Shown piece after piece: positions 8,972-17,351 of a stretch of DNA of 64,000 nucleotides. A program made the translations under genes and the position numbers. The notes beneath the pieces were generated by a model, which saw only the letters and a program-made list of their open reading frames with translations, was not told where the DNA came from and did not search any database. The DNA comes from Streptococcus oralis subsp. tigurinus (GTDB lineage: Bacteria > Bacillota > Bacilli > Lactobacillales > Streptococcaceae): NCBI RefSeq assembly GCF_002356415.1, contig NZ_AP018338.1:496001-560000 (forward strand), given 5' to 3'. How positions within the stretch are numbered: position 1 is the stretch's first letter; each line of letters opens with the position of its first letter.

Positions 8972-9649
8972 CTAAAGTGAATAGGCTTTTTTATTGGCTT
9001 GCTCCATCTTGCGACCAAATTGGGCGACAGGGAAGCATAGGGCAAAGTAGAGTAAGGCAGCACCTAGAAAGGCTGGGATGTAGTTTCCGTTGAGAGCTGA
9101 CCAAGACTTGGTCACAAACATCAAGTCCACCCCAGAGATGACAGCAACCGTTGAAGTATTCTTGATAAGGTTGACGATTTGGTTGGTCAAAGGAGGGAGA
9201 ATGATACGGAAGGCCTGAGGCAAGATAATCAATCGCATGGCACTGATATAGGTGAAACCTTGTGATAAGGCGGCCTCCATCTGACCATTAGGGATGGACT
9301 GAATCCCTGAACGAATAACCTCAGCAATATAGGCACCGTGATAAAGTCCGACGCAGAGAACAGCTGTCCAATAAATCGGAATCATGATGGTATGGTCACT
9401 GATAAGAGGCAAACCATAGAAGACGATGACAAACTGCACCAAGAGGGGAGTATTTTGGTAAAATTCGACAAAGATGCGAGCTAAAATGCGCAAAATTGGG
9501 CGCTTGCTAGTTGACATGGCTCCAAAGAAGATACCCAAGACCATGGCGAGGATAAAGGATCCGATTGCTAGGGCAAGGGTGAAGAGGAAACCGTTGAAAA
9601 ATTGTCCAAAATCCTGAAAATAGGCTGTCCAAGATGATAAATCTGTCAT
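8972..9649 (-). CDS. polar amino-acid ABC transporter permease (first)
   Basis: 225 residues, homologous to the downstream permease. The coupling loop reads SIPNGQMEAALSQGFTYISA, followed by LIILPQAFRIILPPL. About five membrane helices are visible. The start follows AAGGAGGACACCCC. It lies 12 bases after the substrate-binding protein gene. The two permeases likely form a heterodimeric channel. Confidence 0.9.
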   Translation of the reverse strand: MTDLSSWTAYFQDFGQFFNGFLFTLALAIGSFILAMVLGIFFGAMSTSKRPILRILARIFVEFYQNTPLLVQFVIVFYGLPLISDHTIMIPIYWTAVLCVGLYHGAYIAEVIRSGIQSIPNGQMEAALSQGFTYISAMRLIILPQAFRIILPPLTNQIVNLIKNTSTVAVISGVDLMFVTKSWSALNGNYIPAFLGAALLYFALCFPVAQFGRKMEQANKKAYSL

Positions 9650-9661
9650 GGGGTGTCCTCC

Positions 9662-10456
9662 TTAATCTGCAGTATGGCTAGATGGTTTGAGTTTGTAACG
9701 GTCATAGAGTTTCTGCAAACTGCCATCCTTGCTCCATTTGGTAACCAAGTTATCGAGATAGTCGTTTAGCTCGGTATTTGATTTCTTGGTAACGATACCG
9801 TAGTCAGATGGCTTGAAACTATCATCTAGCAATTCTGTTCGTTTACTGATGTAACCAGATAGGATAGAGCGATCCACGGAAAAGGCATCAATACGGTGAG
9901 CGTGAAGGGAAGTAATCAATTCTGGGTAGGAACCAAGTTCGACAAATTTAAAGGTTAGACCTTTCTTTTTACCCAGTTCGGTAATCAAGCGTTGGGTGAT
10001 GGATCCTTGGGCAACCCCAATGGTTTTTCCGTTTAGGCCCTCAATGCTTTTAATGTTGGCAGATTTGTTGACCAAAAAGCCAGAAGCGTCCGTATAGTAG
10101 GGACTGGTAAAGTTGTAGAGTTTTTTACGTTCTTCTGTGATGGTGAAGGTTGCGATATCCATGTCGACCTGTTCATTGTCTAATAGTGGTCCGCGGGTTT
10201 GAGCGGTAACTGGAACGTAGCGAATCTTGACCTTGAGTTCGTCTGCAATCATCTTGGCAAGGTCAGTTTCGATACCAGAATAAGTCCCTGTCTTGGGATC
10301 CTTGTAGCCAAAATTGGGAACGTCTTGTTTGACACCGACAACGAGCTCGCCTCTTTTTTGAATGTCTGCGATACTGGTATCGGCTTGGACTGGTTTGGCA
10401 GCAGCAAGGCCGAAAAGGCTAATCACTATTGCTGATAAAAAGAATTTCTTTTTCAT
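9662..10456 (-). CDS. amino-acid ABC transporter substrate-binding protein
   Basis: 264 residues, family 3 solute-binding protein. The signal peptide is MKKKFFLSAIVISLFGLAAA, with likely cleavage after KPVQA. There is no lipobox cysteine, unlike most Gram-positive binding proteins. The mature protein shows the family's ligand signature: GIETDLAKMIADELKVK (about 62-78), then VDMDIATFTITEERKKLYNFTSPYY (split here by position, about 116-141). It should deliver an amino acid to the adjacent permeases. The absence of a lipid anchor is unusual and raises the question of how it is retained. Confidence 0.92.
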   Translation of the reverse strand: MKKKFFLSAIVISLFGLAAAKPVQADTSIADIQKRGELVVGVKQDVPNFGYKDPKTGTYSGIETDLAKMIADELKVKIRYVPVTAQTRGPLLDNEQVDMDIATFTITEERKKLYNFTSPYYTDASGFLVNKSANIKSIEGLNGKTIGVAQGSITQRLITELGKKKGLTFKFVELGSYPELITSLHAHRIDAFSVDRSILSGYISKRTELLDDSFKPSDYGIVTKKSNTELNDYLDNLVTKWSKDGSLQKLYDRYKLKPSSHTAD

Positions 10457-10466
10457 AGAGACCTCC

Positions 10467-11225
10467 TTATTTTACTTTGTCACTTTCGTGGTTGATGATT
10501 TTGCTGAGGAATTGTTGTGCACGAGGTTCGCTTGGATTGTCGAAAAAGTCATCGACATCTGTCGTATCTACTAAAACTTCCCCGTCAGCCATAAAGATGA
10601 TGCGGTCCGCAACTTCACGGGCAAAGCCCATTTCGTGGGTAACGATGATCATGTTCATCCCATCATGCGCCAGTTTTTGCATAACTGCTAGAACATCTCC
10701 GATGGTTTCAGGGTCAAGAGCAGATGTTGGCTCATCAAAGAGGAGGAGCTCCGGATGCATGGCAAGACCACGAGCAATGGCGATCCGCTGTTTTTGACCA
10801 CCAGATAGCATGGCGGGATAGGAATCTTTCTTGTCCCACATATTTACAAATTCCAGATATTTTTGGGCTGTTTTTTCAGCTTCTTTTTTATCAATTCCTA
10901 GAACTTTTACGGGTGCGAGTGTTACATTTTCTAACACTGTTTTGTGTGGATAAAGATTAAAATGTTGAAAAACCATGCCGACTTCCTTACGAAGAGGAAC
11001 TAAATCTTTCTGACTAGCACCTGCTACTTGGTGTCCATTGACCAGGAGACTTCCTTTGTCAACAGCCTCTAAACCATTGATCGTACGGATAAGAGTGGAC
11101 TTCCCAGAGCCGGAAGGTCCAAGCAGGACAACAACTTGTCCTTTTTCAAAACGGAGATTGATGTCGCGGAGTGCGTGGTAGTCTCCGTAATATTTTTCGA
11201 CGTTTTTAAATTCTACTAAAGCCAT
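10467..11225 (-). CDS. amino-acid ABC transporter ATP-binding protein (GlnQ-like)
   Basis: 252 residues, complete ABC ATPase: Walker A GPSGSGKST (about 36-44), Q-loop QHFNLYPH, signature LSGGQKQR (about 140), Walker B LLLFDEPTSALD and H-loop VTHEMGF. The best relatives are GlnQ/HisP-type ATPases for polar amino acids. It is the first gene of the operon (ATPase, binding protein, two permeases), with AAGGAGATC before the start. Regulation by GlnR is likely from the operator overlapping the start of transcription. Confidence 0.93.
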   Translation of the reverse strand: MALVEFKNVEKYYGDYHALRDINLRFEKGQVVVLLGPSGSGKSTLIRTINGLEAVDKGSLLVNGHQVAGASQKDLVPLRKEVGMVFQHFNLYPHKTVLENVTLAPVKVLGIDKKEAEKTAQKYLEFVNMWDKKDSYPAMLSGGQKQRIAIARGLAMHPELLLFDEPTSALDPETIGDVLAVMQKLAHDGMNMIIVTHEMGFAREVADRIIFMADGEVLVDTTDVDDFFDNPSEPRAQQFLSKIINHESDKVK

Positions 11226-11240
11226 GAGAGATCTCCTTTG

Positions 11241-11257
11241 TGTTAGATTTTATAACA
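11241..11257. promoter_or_regulatory. GlnR operator upstream of the amino-acid ABC operon
   Basis: TGTTAGATTTTATAACA matches the GlnR consensus TGTNAN7TNACA at every defined position. It begins three bases downstream of the -10 box of the minus-strand promoter, so it covers the transcription start. This is a classic repressor position. Confidence 0.85.
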
Positions 11258-11259
11258 TG

Positions 11260-11288
11260 ATTCTACAACAAAAGAGTGTTCTTGTCAA
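11260..11288 (-). promoter_or_regulatory. promoter of the amino-acid ABC operon
   Basis: On the minus strand, TTGACA (11288-11283), a 17-base spacer and TAGAAT (11265-11260), with a GlnR box immediately downstream. Confidence 0.85.
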
Positions 11289-11360
11289 ATCATATCTGAA
11301 AAAAATTCACTAAAATGTTATAAAAAAGCAATCTGAATAGAGAAAATGCCTAAATCATGT

Positions 11361-11366
11361 TATAAT
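11361..11366 (+). promoter_or_regulatory. -10 promoter element of recJ
   Basis: TGTTATAAT (extended -10, TATAAT at 11361-11366). It lies inside the longest possible reading frame, which rules out the most upstream ATG as the recJ start. Confidence 0.7.
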
Positions 11367-11402
11367 GAAACGATAGAATTCTTAGAAAGAGTGGATGTTT
11401 TT

Positions 11403-13622
11403 TTGATAACTCCTACTTATGAATGGCAGTTTGCCCCGCAGGTTGAAGATGCGGATTTTACAAAGATAGCCAAGAAGGCTGGACTGGGTCCCGAGGTAGC
11501 ACGGTTATTATTTGAAAGAGGGATTCAGGACGAAGAAAGCCTGAAAAAGTTTTTAGAACCTTCCTTGGAGGACTTGCATGACCCCTATCTGCTCCATGAT
11601 ATGGACAAGGCAGTGGAACGGATTCGTCAGGCCATTGAAGAAGGGGAAGACATTCTCATCTATGGAGACTACGATGCGGACGGTATGACTTCAGCTTCGA
11701 TTGTGAAGGAAAGTTTGGAACAGCTTGGCGCCGAGTGTCGAGTTTATTTGCCCAATCGTTTTACAGATGGCTATGGTCCCAATGCCAGTGTCTATAAATA
11801 CTTTATCGAGCAAGAGGGAATTTCCTTGATTGTGACAGTGGATAATGGAGTTGCTGGTCACGAGGCCATTGAATTGGCCCAGTCTATGGGAGTGGATGTC
11901 ATTGTGACTGACCACCATTCCATGCCGGAAACCCTTCCTGATGCCTATGCGATTGTTCACCCTGAACATCCAGATGCGGACTATCCTTTCAAACAGTTGG
12001 CCGGATGCGGAGTGGCTTTCAAGCTAGCTTGCGCCCTTTTAGAAGAAGTGCAAGTGGAATTGCTTGATTTGGTCGCTATCGGTACCATTGCAGATATGGT
12101 GAGCTTGACAGATGAAAACCGTATCATGGTTCAATATGGTCTGGAAATGCTGGGGCATACTCAGCGTATTGGCCTACAAGAAATGCTGGATATGGCTGGG
12201 ATTGCTGCTAATGAAGTAACAGAAGAAACGGTTGGTTTCCAGATTGCCCCTCGTTTAAATGCCTTGGGGCGCTTGGATGATCCCAATCCTGCCATTGATT
12301 TGTTGACTGGGTTTGACGACGAGGAAGCACATGAGATTGCCCTCATGATTCATCAGAAAAACGAAGAGCGCAAGGAAATCGTTCAGTCAATCTATGAAGA
12401 AGCTAAGACCATGGTGGATCCTGAGAAGAAGGTCCAGGTTTTGGCCAAGGAAGGCTGGAATCCTGGCGTTCTGGGTATCGTGGCTGGGCGCTTGCTGGAA
12501 GAACTAGGGCAGACAGTTATCGTTCTCAATATAGAAGATGGTCGTGCCAAGGGTAGCGCTCGTAGTGTGGAAGCGGTCGATATTTTTGAAGCCTTAGATC
12601 CCCACCGAGATCTCTTTATCGCCTTTGGCGGCCATGCTGGTGCAGCTGGAATGACGCTGGAAGTTGAGAAACTTTCAGATTTATCTCAGGTTTTGGAAGA
12701 CTATGTCCGTGAAAAAGGTGCAGATGCTGGTGGCAAGAACAAGTTAAATCTAGATGAAGAGCTGGATTTGGAGACTCTTAGTTTAGAAACGGTTAAAAGC
12801 TTTGAACGCTTGGCACCCTTTGGGATGGATAATCAGAAACCTGTCTTTTATATCAAGGATTTTCATGTCGAAAGTGCCCGTACTATGGGAGCAGGCAATG
12901 CCCACCTCAAACTAAAAATTTCCAAGGGTGAGGCAAGCTTTGAAGTGGTGGCCTTTGGACAAGGTAGATGGGCAACAGAGTTTGCTCAAACCAAGAATCT
13001 AGAATTGGCAGTCACCCTGTCTGTCAATCAATGGAATGGCCAAACTGCCCTCCAGTTGATGATGGTGGATGCGCGTGTGGAAGGTGTTCAACTCTTTAAC
13101 ATTCGTGGGAAGAATGCAGTCTTGCCAGAAGGGGTTCCAGTCTTGGATTTCTCTGGAGAGTTGCCAGATCTAGCGACTAGTGAAGCGGTTGTTGTGAAAA
13201 CCATTCCTGAAGATATTACCTTGCTGAAGACGATTTTTCAGGAGCAACATTTCTCAGCTGTCTATTTCAAGAATGACATTGACAAGGCCTACTATCTGAC
13301 AGGTTATGGAACTAGAGAACAGTTTGCAAAATTGTACAAGACCATTTACCAGTTCCCAGAGTTTGATATTCGCTACAAGCTCAAAGATTTGGCAACTTAT
13401 CTCAATATTCAACAAATCTTGCTGGTCAAGATGATCCAAGTATTTGAAGAGCTGGACTTTGTGACGATCAAAGATGGTGTCATGACAGTCAATAAAGAAG
13501 CACCAAAGCGAGAGATAGGAGAAAGTCAGATTTACCAAAATCTCAAGCAAACTGTCAAAGACCAAGAAATGATGGCGCTGGGTACCGTGCAAGAAATGTA
13601 TGATTTTTTAATGGAAAAATAG
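11403..13622 (+). CDS. recJ: single-stranded-DNA-specific exonuclease RecJ
   Basis: 5'-3' single-strand DNA exonuclease used in recombination and repair. DHH-family motifs are present: YGDYDADGMTS, VTVDNGVAG and VTDHHSMPE. The DHHA1 domain has AFGGHAGAAGMT. Firmicute-type C-terminal extensions bring it to ~739 residues. A TTG start at 11403 (then ATA ACT CCT) is preferred because the promoter lies at 11361. AGAAAGAG lies about ten bases upstream. A GTG at 11391 is an alternative. It is closed by its own terminator. Confidence 0.92.
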   Translation: MITPTYEWQFAPQVEDADFTKIAKKAGLGPEVARLLFERGIQDEESLKKFLEPSLEDLHDPYLLHDMDKAVERIRQAIEEGEDILIYGDYDADGMTSASIVKESLEQLGAECRVYLPNRFTDGYGPNASVYKYFIEQEGISLIVTVDNGVAGHEAIELAQSMGVDVIVTDHHSMPETLPDAYAIVHPEHPDADYPFKQLAGCGVAFKLACALLEEVQVELLDLVAIGTIADMVSLTDENRIMVQYGLEMLGHTQRIGLQEMLDMAGIAANEVTEETVGFQIAPRLNALGRLDDPNPAIDLLTGFDDEEAHEIALMIHQKNEERKEIVQSIYEEAKTMVDPEKKVQVLAKEGWNPGVLGIVAGRLLEELGQTVIVLNIEDGRAKGSARSVEAVDIFEALDPHRDLFIAFGGHAGAAGMTLEVEKLSDLSQVLEDYVREKGADAGGKNKLNLDEELDLETLSLETVKSFERLAPFGMDNQKPVFYIKDFHVESARTMGAGNAHLKLKISKGEASFEVVAFGQGRWATEFAQTKNLELAVTLSVNQWNGQTALQLMMVDARVEGVQLFNIRGKNAVLPEGVPVLDFSGELPDLATSEAVVVKTIPEDITLLKTIFQEQHFSAVYFKNDIDKAYYLTGYGTREQFAKLYKTIYQFPEFDIRYKLKDLATYLNIQQILLVKMIQVFEELDFVTIKDGVMTVNKEAPKREIGESQIYQNLKQTVKDQEMMALGTVQEMYDFLMEK

Positions 13623-13636
13623 TAGAAGTTAGGAAA

Positions 13637-13660
13637 GAGTTGGGTAACCAGCTCTTTTTT
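13637..13660 (+). terminator. recJ terminator
   Basis: GAGTTGG and CCAGCTC arms around GTAA, followed by six T. Confidence 0.88.
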
Positions 13661-13677
13661 GAAAACAAATCTTCGTT

Positions 13678-13705
13678 TTGAAAATCATCAAAAAAATGGT
13701 ATAAT
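13678..13705 (+). promoter_or_regulatory. promoter of the RNase J2 gene
   Basis: TTGAAA (13678-13683), a 16-base spacer and TATAAT (13700-13705), with TG at the extended position. The untranslated leader is about 85 bases. Confidence 0.8.
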
Positions 13706-13798
13706 GGTAGGAAAAGATTCGGCTGAAAGTTTTAGAACTTTTAGAATAAGAGGGTAAACCTACCCTATAATCAAGATAAATGAAGTTTCGGAGGGAAA

Positions 13799-15460
13799 AT
13801 GAGTAATATCAGTTTAACAACACTAGGTGGTGTACGAGAAAATGGGAAAAATATGTACATCGCTGAAATCGATGGTTCTATTTTTGTTTTGGATGCTGGG
13901 CTTAAATACCCTGAAAATGAACAACTAGGGGTTGATGTCGTCATTCCAAACATGGACTACCTTTTTGAAAATAGTGACCGTATCGCAGGGGTCTTCTTGA
14001 CCCACGGGCATGCGGATGCTATTGGTGCCCTGCCTTATCTCTTGGCAGAAGCGAAGGTGCCTGTGTTTGGCTCTGAGTTGACTATCGAGTTGGCGAAACT
14101 CTTTGTCAAAGGAAATGATACGGTTAAGAAATTCAATGACTTCCATATCATTGATGAAAACACGGAGATTGACTTTGGGGGAACGGTGGTTTCCTTCTTC
14201 CGTACGACTCACTCTATCCCAGAAAGTCTGGGAGTTGTGTTAAAAACACCAAAAGGGAACATTGTTTACACAGGCGACTTCAAGTTTGACCAGACGGCTA
14301 GTGAATCCTATGCGACGGATTTTGCGCGTTTAGCCGAAATCGGCCGTGACGGTGTCTTGGCACTTCTCAGTGATTCTGCGAATGCAGACAGCAATATTCA
14401 GGTGGCGAGCGAGAGTGAAGTTGGGGATGAAATTACCCAAACCATCGCTGACTGGGACGGTCGTATCATCGTTGCAGCAGTTGCCAGCAACCTTTCTCGT
14501 ATCCAGCAGGTTTTTGATGCAGCTGCGGAGACTGGCCGCCGAGTCGTTTTGACTGGATTTGATGTTGAAAATATCGTCCGTACAGCGATTCGTCTCAAAA
14601 AATTGTCTCTAGCTAATGAAAGCCTTTTGATAAAACCGAAAGAAATGTCTCATTTTGAAGACCATGAGTTGATTATCCTAGAGACAGGTCGTATGGGTGA
14701 ACCCATCAATGGGCTTCGCAAGATGTCCGTTGGGCGCCACCGTTATGTAGAAATCAAGGATGGGGACTTGGTTTATATTGTAACAACTCCATCCACCGCC
14801 AAAGAAGCAGTTGTGGCTCGCGTTGAAAATATGATTTACCAAGCTGGTGGTGTGGTAAAACTCATTACCCAGAGTTTGCGAGTATCAGGACACGGAAATG
14901 CGCGTGATTTGCAGTTGATGATCAATCTTTTGCAACCGAAATATCTCTTCCCTGTCCAAGGGGAGTACCGTGAGTTGGATGCGCATGCCAAGGCTGCCAT
15001 GGCAGTTGGAATGTTGCCAGAGCGCATTTTCATCCCTAAAAAGGGAACGATCATGTCCTATGAACATGGAGATTTCGTCCCAGCTGGAGCAGTTTCTGCA
15101 GGCGATGTCATGATTGATGGAAATGCCATTGGTGATGTTGGGAATGTCGTTCTTCGCGACCGTAAGGTCTTGTCAGAGGATGGAATCTTTATCGTGGCTA
15201 TTACTGTTAACCGTCGTGAGAAGAAGATTGTGGCTAAGGCTCGTGTTCATACGCGTGGATTTATCTACCTTAAGAAAAGTCGTGACATTCTCCGTGAAAG
15301 TTCAGAATTGATTAACCAAACGGTAGAAGAGTATCTTCAAGGGGATGACTTTGACTGGGCAGATCTCAAAGGCAAAGTTCGTGACAATTTGACCAAGTAC
15401 CTCTTTGATCAAACCAAGCGTCGCCCAGCAATCTTGCCAGTCGTGATGGAAGCAAAATAA
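13799..15460 (+). CDS. rnjB: ribonuclease J2
   Basis: 553 residues, metallo-beta-lactamase/beta-CASP ribonuclease acting in mRNA decay with RNase J1. The metal-binding motif reads HGHADAIG (His69, His71, Asp73, Ala74) instead of the HxHxDH of RNase J1, so the last histidine is lost. That fits the J2 subunit, which has weak activity and works in complex with J1. Other beta-CASP motifs remain: VYTGDFKFDQ, LLSDSANAD, SGHGNARDL and FPVQGEYREL. CGGAGGG lies before the ATG. Confidence 0.9.
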   Translation: MSNISLTTLGGVRENGKNMYIAEIDGSIFVLDAGLKYPENEQLGVDVVIPNMDYLFENSDRIAGVFLTHGHADAIGALPYLLAEAKVPVFGSELTIELAKLFVKGNDTVKKFNDFHIIDENTEIDFGGTVVSFFRTTHSIPESLGVVLKTPKGNIVYTGDFKFDQTASESYATDFARLAEIGRDGVLALLSDSANADSNIQVASESEVGDEITQTIADWDGRIIVAAVASNLSRIQQVFDAAAETGRRVVLTGFDVENIVRTAIRLKKLSLANESLLIKPKEMSHFEDHELIILETGRMGEPINGLRKMSVGRHRYVEIKDGDLVYIVTTPSTAKEAVVARVENMIYQAGGVVKLITQSLRVSGHGNARDLQLMINLLQPKYLFPVQGEYRELDAHAKAAMAVGMLPERIFIPKKGTIMSYEHGDFVPAGAVSAGDVMIDGNAIGDVGNVVLRDRKVLSEDGIFIVAITVNRREKKIVAKARVHTRGFIYLKKSRDILRESSELINQTVEEYLQGDDFDWADLKGKVRDNLTKYLFDQTKRRPAILPVVMEAK

Positions 15461-15478
15461 TAAGCAGAATACCTACAG

Positions 15479-15503
15479 AAAAAGTCGAAATTCGGCTTTT
15501 TCT
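15479..15503 (+). terminator. terminator after the RNase J2 gene
   Basis: AAAAAGTCGAA and TTCGGCTTTTT arms, ending in a T run. Confidence 0.8.
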
Positions 15504-15528
15504 TATAGAATAGTAAAAGGAGACAACC

Positions 15529-16308
15529 ATGGCAGTTATGAATATTGAGTATTACTCAGAAGTTTTGGATATGGAGTGGGGTGTTACCGTCCTCTATCCA
15601 GATGGCAGTCGAGTGACTGAACCAGATTGCGCAGATATTCCTGTTCTTTACCTTTTGCATGGAATGTCAGGAAATCAGAATAGCTGGCTCAAGCGAACCA
15701 ATGTCGAGCGCTTGTTGCGGGGAACCAATCTCATTGTTATCATGCCCAATACAAATAATGGCTGGTACACAGATACTCAGTATGGCTATAACTACTATAC
15801 TGCTCTAGCAGAAGAGTTGCCTCAGGTTATGAAACGTTTCTTCCCCAATATGACCAGCAAGCGAGAAAAGACCTTTATTGCAGGTCTCTCAATGGGAGGC
15901 TATGGTTCCTTCAAGCTGGCTCTCGCAACCAATCGTTTTTCTCGTGCGGCTAGTTTTTCTGGTGCACTCAGTTTTCAGGGATTTTCTCCTGAAAGTCAGG
16001 ATTTAGGCTCTCTTGCATACTGGCGAGGAGTTTTTGGAGAAATCAAAGACTGGACAGCTAGCCCTCATTCGCTTGAAAGTATTGCTAGGAAATCGGATAA
16101 AAAAACCAAACTTTGGGCTTGGTGTGGCGAGCAAGACTATCTCTACTCTGCCAATAATCTTGCTGTGAAAAACCTCAAAAAGCTTGGTTTTGAAGTGACC
16201 TATAGTCATAGTGCTGGCACTCATGAGTGGTACTACTGGGAAAAACAATTGGAGCATTTTTTAGCTACTCTACCAATTAACTTTGTCTTGGAAGAACGTT
16301 TATCTTAG
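15529..16308 (+). CDS. estA: tributyrin esterase EstA
   Basis: 259 residues, alpha/beta-hydrolase of the esterase D family acting on short-chain acyl esters. The nucleophile elbow is GLSMGGYG (Ser near residue 121). An oxyanion-type motif [13 protein letters not shown] lies near 41-53, and a C-terminal catalytic His is expected in AGTHEWYYW. No signal peptide is seen. Mitis-group streptococci have this gene next to recJ and the RNase J2 gene, as here. AAAGGAGA precedes the start; it is transcribed alone or read through from upstream. Confidence 0.9.
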   Translation: MAVMNIEYYSEVLDMEWGVTVLYPDGSRVTEPDCADIPVLYLLHGMSGNQNSWLKRTNVERLLRGTNLIVIMPNTNNGWYTDTQYGYNYYTALAEELPQVMKRFFPNMTSKREKTFIAGLSMGGYGSFKLALATNRFSRAASFSGALSFQGFSPESQDLGSLAYWRGVFGEIKDWTASPHSLESIARKSDKKTKLWAWCGEQDYLYSANNLAVKNLKKLGFEVTYSHSAGTHEWYYWEKQLEHFLATLPINFVLEERLS

Positions 16309-16344
16309 TTTTAGGTTTCTTTCAGCTTTCTTCAGTAAAATAGG

Positions 16345-16395
16345 GAATCTATCTTGATCAAGTAGAATGTGATTTTAAGATAGATTCTTATTTTT
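16345..16395 (+). terminator. estA terminator
   Basis: Perfect 11-bp arms GAATCTATCTT (16345-16355) and AAGATAGATTC (16377-16387), then TTATTTTT. Confidence 0.88.
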
Positions 16396-16412
16396 ATGAA
16401 AGGTGGAGCGTC

Positions 16413-17126
16413 ATGTTCTGGATTATTCGATTATTGTTCCGATTTCTTTTGGGAATTTGGCGTTTCTTTTGGCGTCTAGTCTGGACCTTGGTCATCATCC
16501 TTCTCCTTGCTTTTGGAGTACTATGGTATCTGACAGGTGATTTTCATTCTGCGGTCAATCAGGTTGAAAAAATGAGCAAGATTGGTCAAGGTGGCTGGAA
16601 TCAATGGAGGGAGACGGGAACGCTGGAAGTCTTGTCTCAGACAGACAGTCACCAACATGCAGAAGGCAAGTGGGCTCAGGCCTCAGCTCGCATCTATATT
16701 GAACCTCAAATGGATGAGACCTTCCAAGGTGCCTATGCAGAAGCTATAAAAAACTGGAATCAAACGGGAGCCTTTACCTTTGAGGTGGTTGTGGATCCTA
16801 GCCAGGCAGATATTGTGGCAAGTGAGATGAATGATGGATCGACCGCTGTAGCAGGTCAAGCTGAGAGTCAAACCAATTTGTTAACCAATCAATTTATATC
16901 TGTAACGGTTCGCCTGAATCACTATTATCTATCTAATCCAAACTATGGATATTCTTATGAACGGATTGTGCACACGGCGGAGCACGAGCTGGGGCATGCC
17001 ATCGGATTGGATCATACCAACAAGACTTCTGTTATGCAACCTGCAGGCTCCTACTATGGGATTCAGCCTCGGGATGTGATTGAAGTCAGAGAATTGTATG
17101 TAAATAATTATGGACGAGTGATTTAA
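16413..17126 (+). CDS. membrane-anchored matrixin-type zinc metalloprotease
   Basis: 237 residues. One N-terminal membrane segment (about residues 5-40, rich in aromatic and basic residues) is followed by an extracellular domain. Zinc ligands are in HELGHAIGLDH (His191, Glu192, His195, His201), the metzincin HExxHxxGxxH motif. Met208 in TSVMQP is the Met-turn. This places it with M10A/matrixin-like peptidases; the substrate is unknown. GAAAGGTGGAG precedes the start. A near-identical copy of its last ~34 codons lies beyond murN at 19988-20089. Confidence 0.85.
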   Translation: MFWIIRLLFRFLLGIWRFFWRLVWTLVIILLLAFGVLWYLTGDFHSAVNQVEKMSKIGQGGWNQWRETGTLEVLSQTDSHQHAEGKWAQASARIYIEPQMDETFQGAYAEAIKNWNQTGAFTFEVVVDPSQADIVASEMNDGSTAVAGQAESQTNLLTNQFISVTVRLNHYYLSNPNYGYSYERIVHTAEHELGHAIGLDHTNKTSVMQPAGSYYGIQPRDVIEVRELYVNNYGRVI

Positions 17127-17351
17127 TTTGCTTTTTCAAAAGCTAAAACAACAATTTTTATACTACAAATTTAGTTGAGAAAGATTATCTTAATGACATA
17201 CTTCCTATTATTTCTTTTAACTATTTATAGGAAAAGTTACTGATATTAACTCCATATACTAGGTGATGTGTGAAGATTATTTTTTCTTTATTTTTAAAAA
17301 AAAAAATAGTAAAATAGGACTAAGATTAATAGAAAATGGAAAGTACATGTC

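Noticed and set aside
17127..17351. AT-rich gap before murM, considered as a promoter with operator or small RNA
   Set aside because: No convincing -35/-10 pair, repeat or stem could be singled out in such AT-rich DNA.
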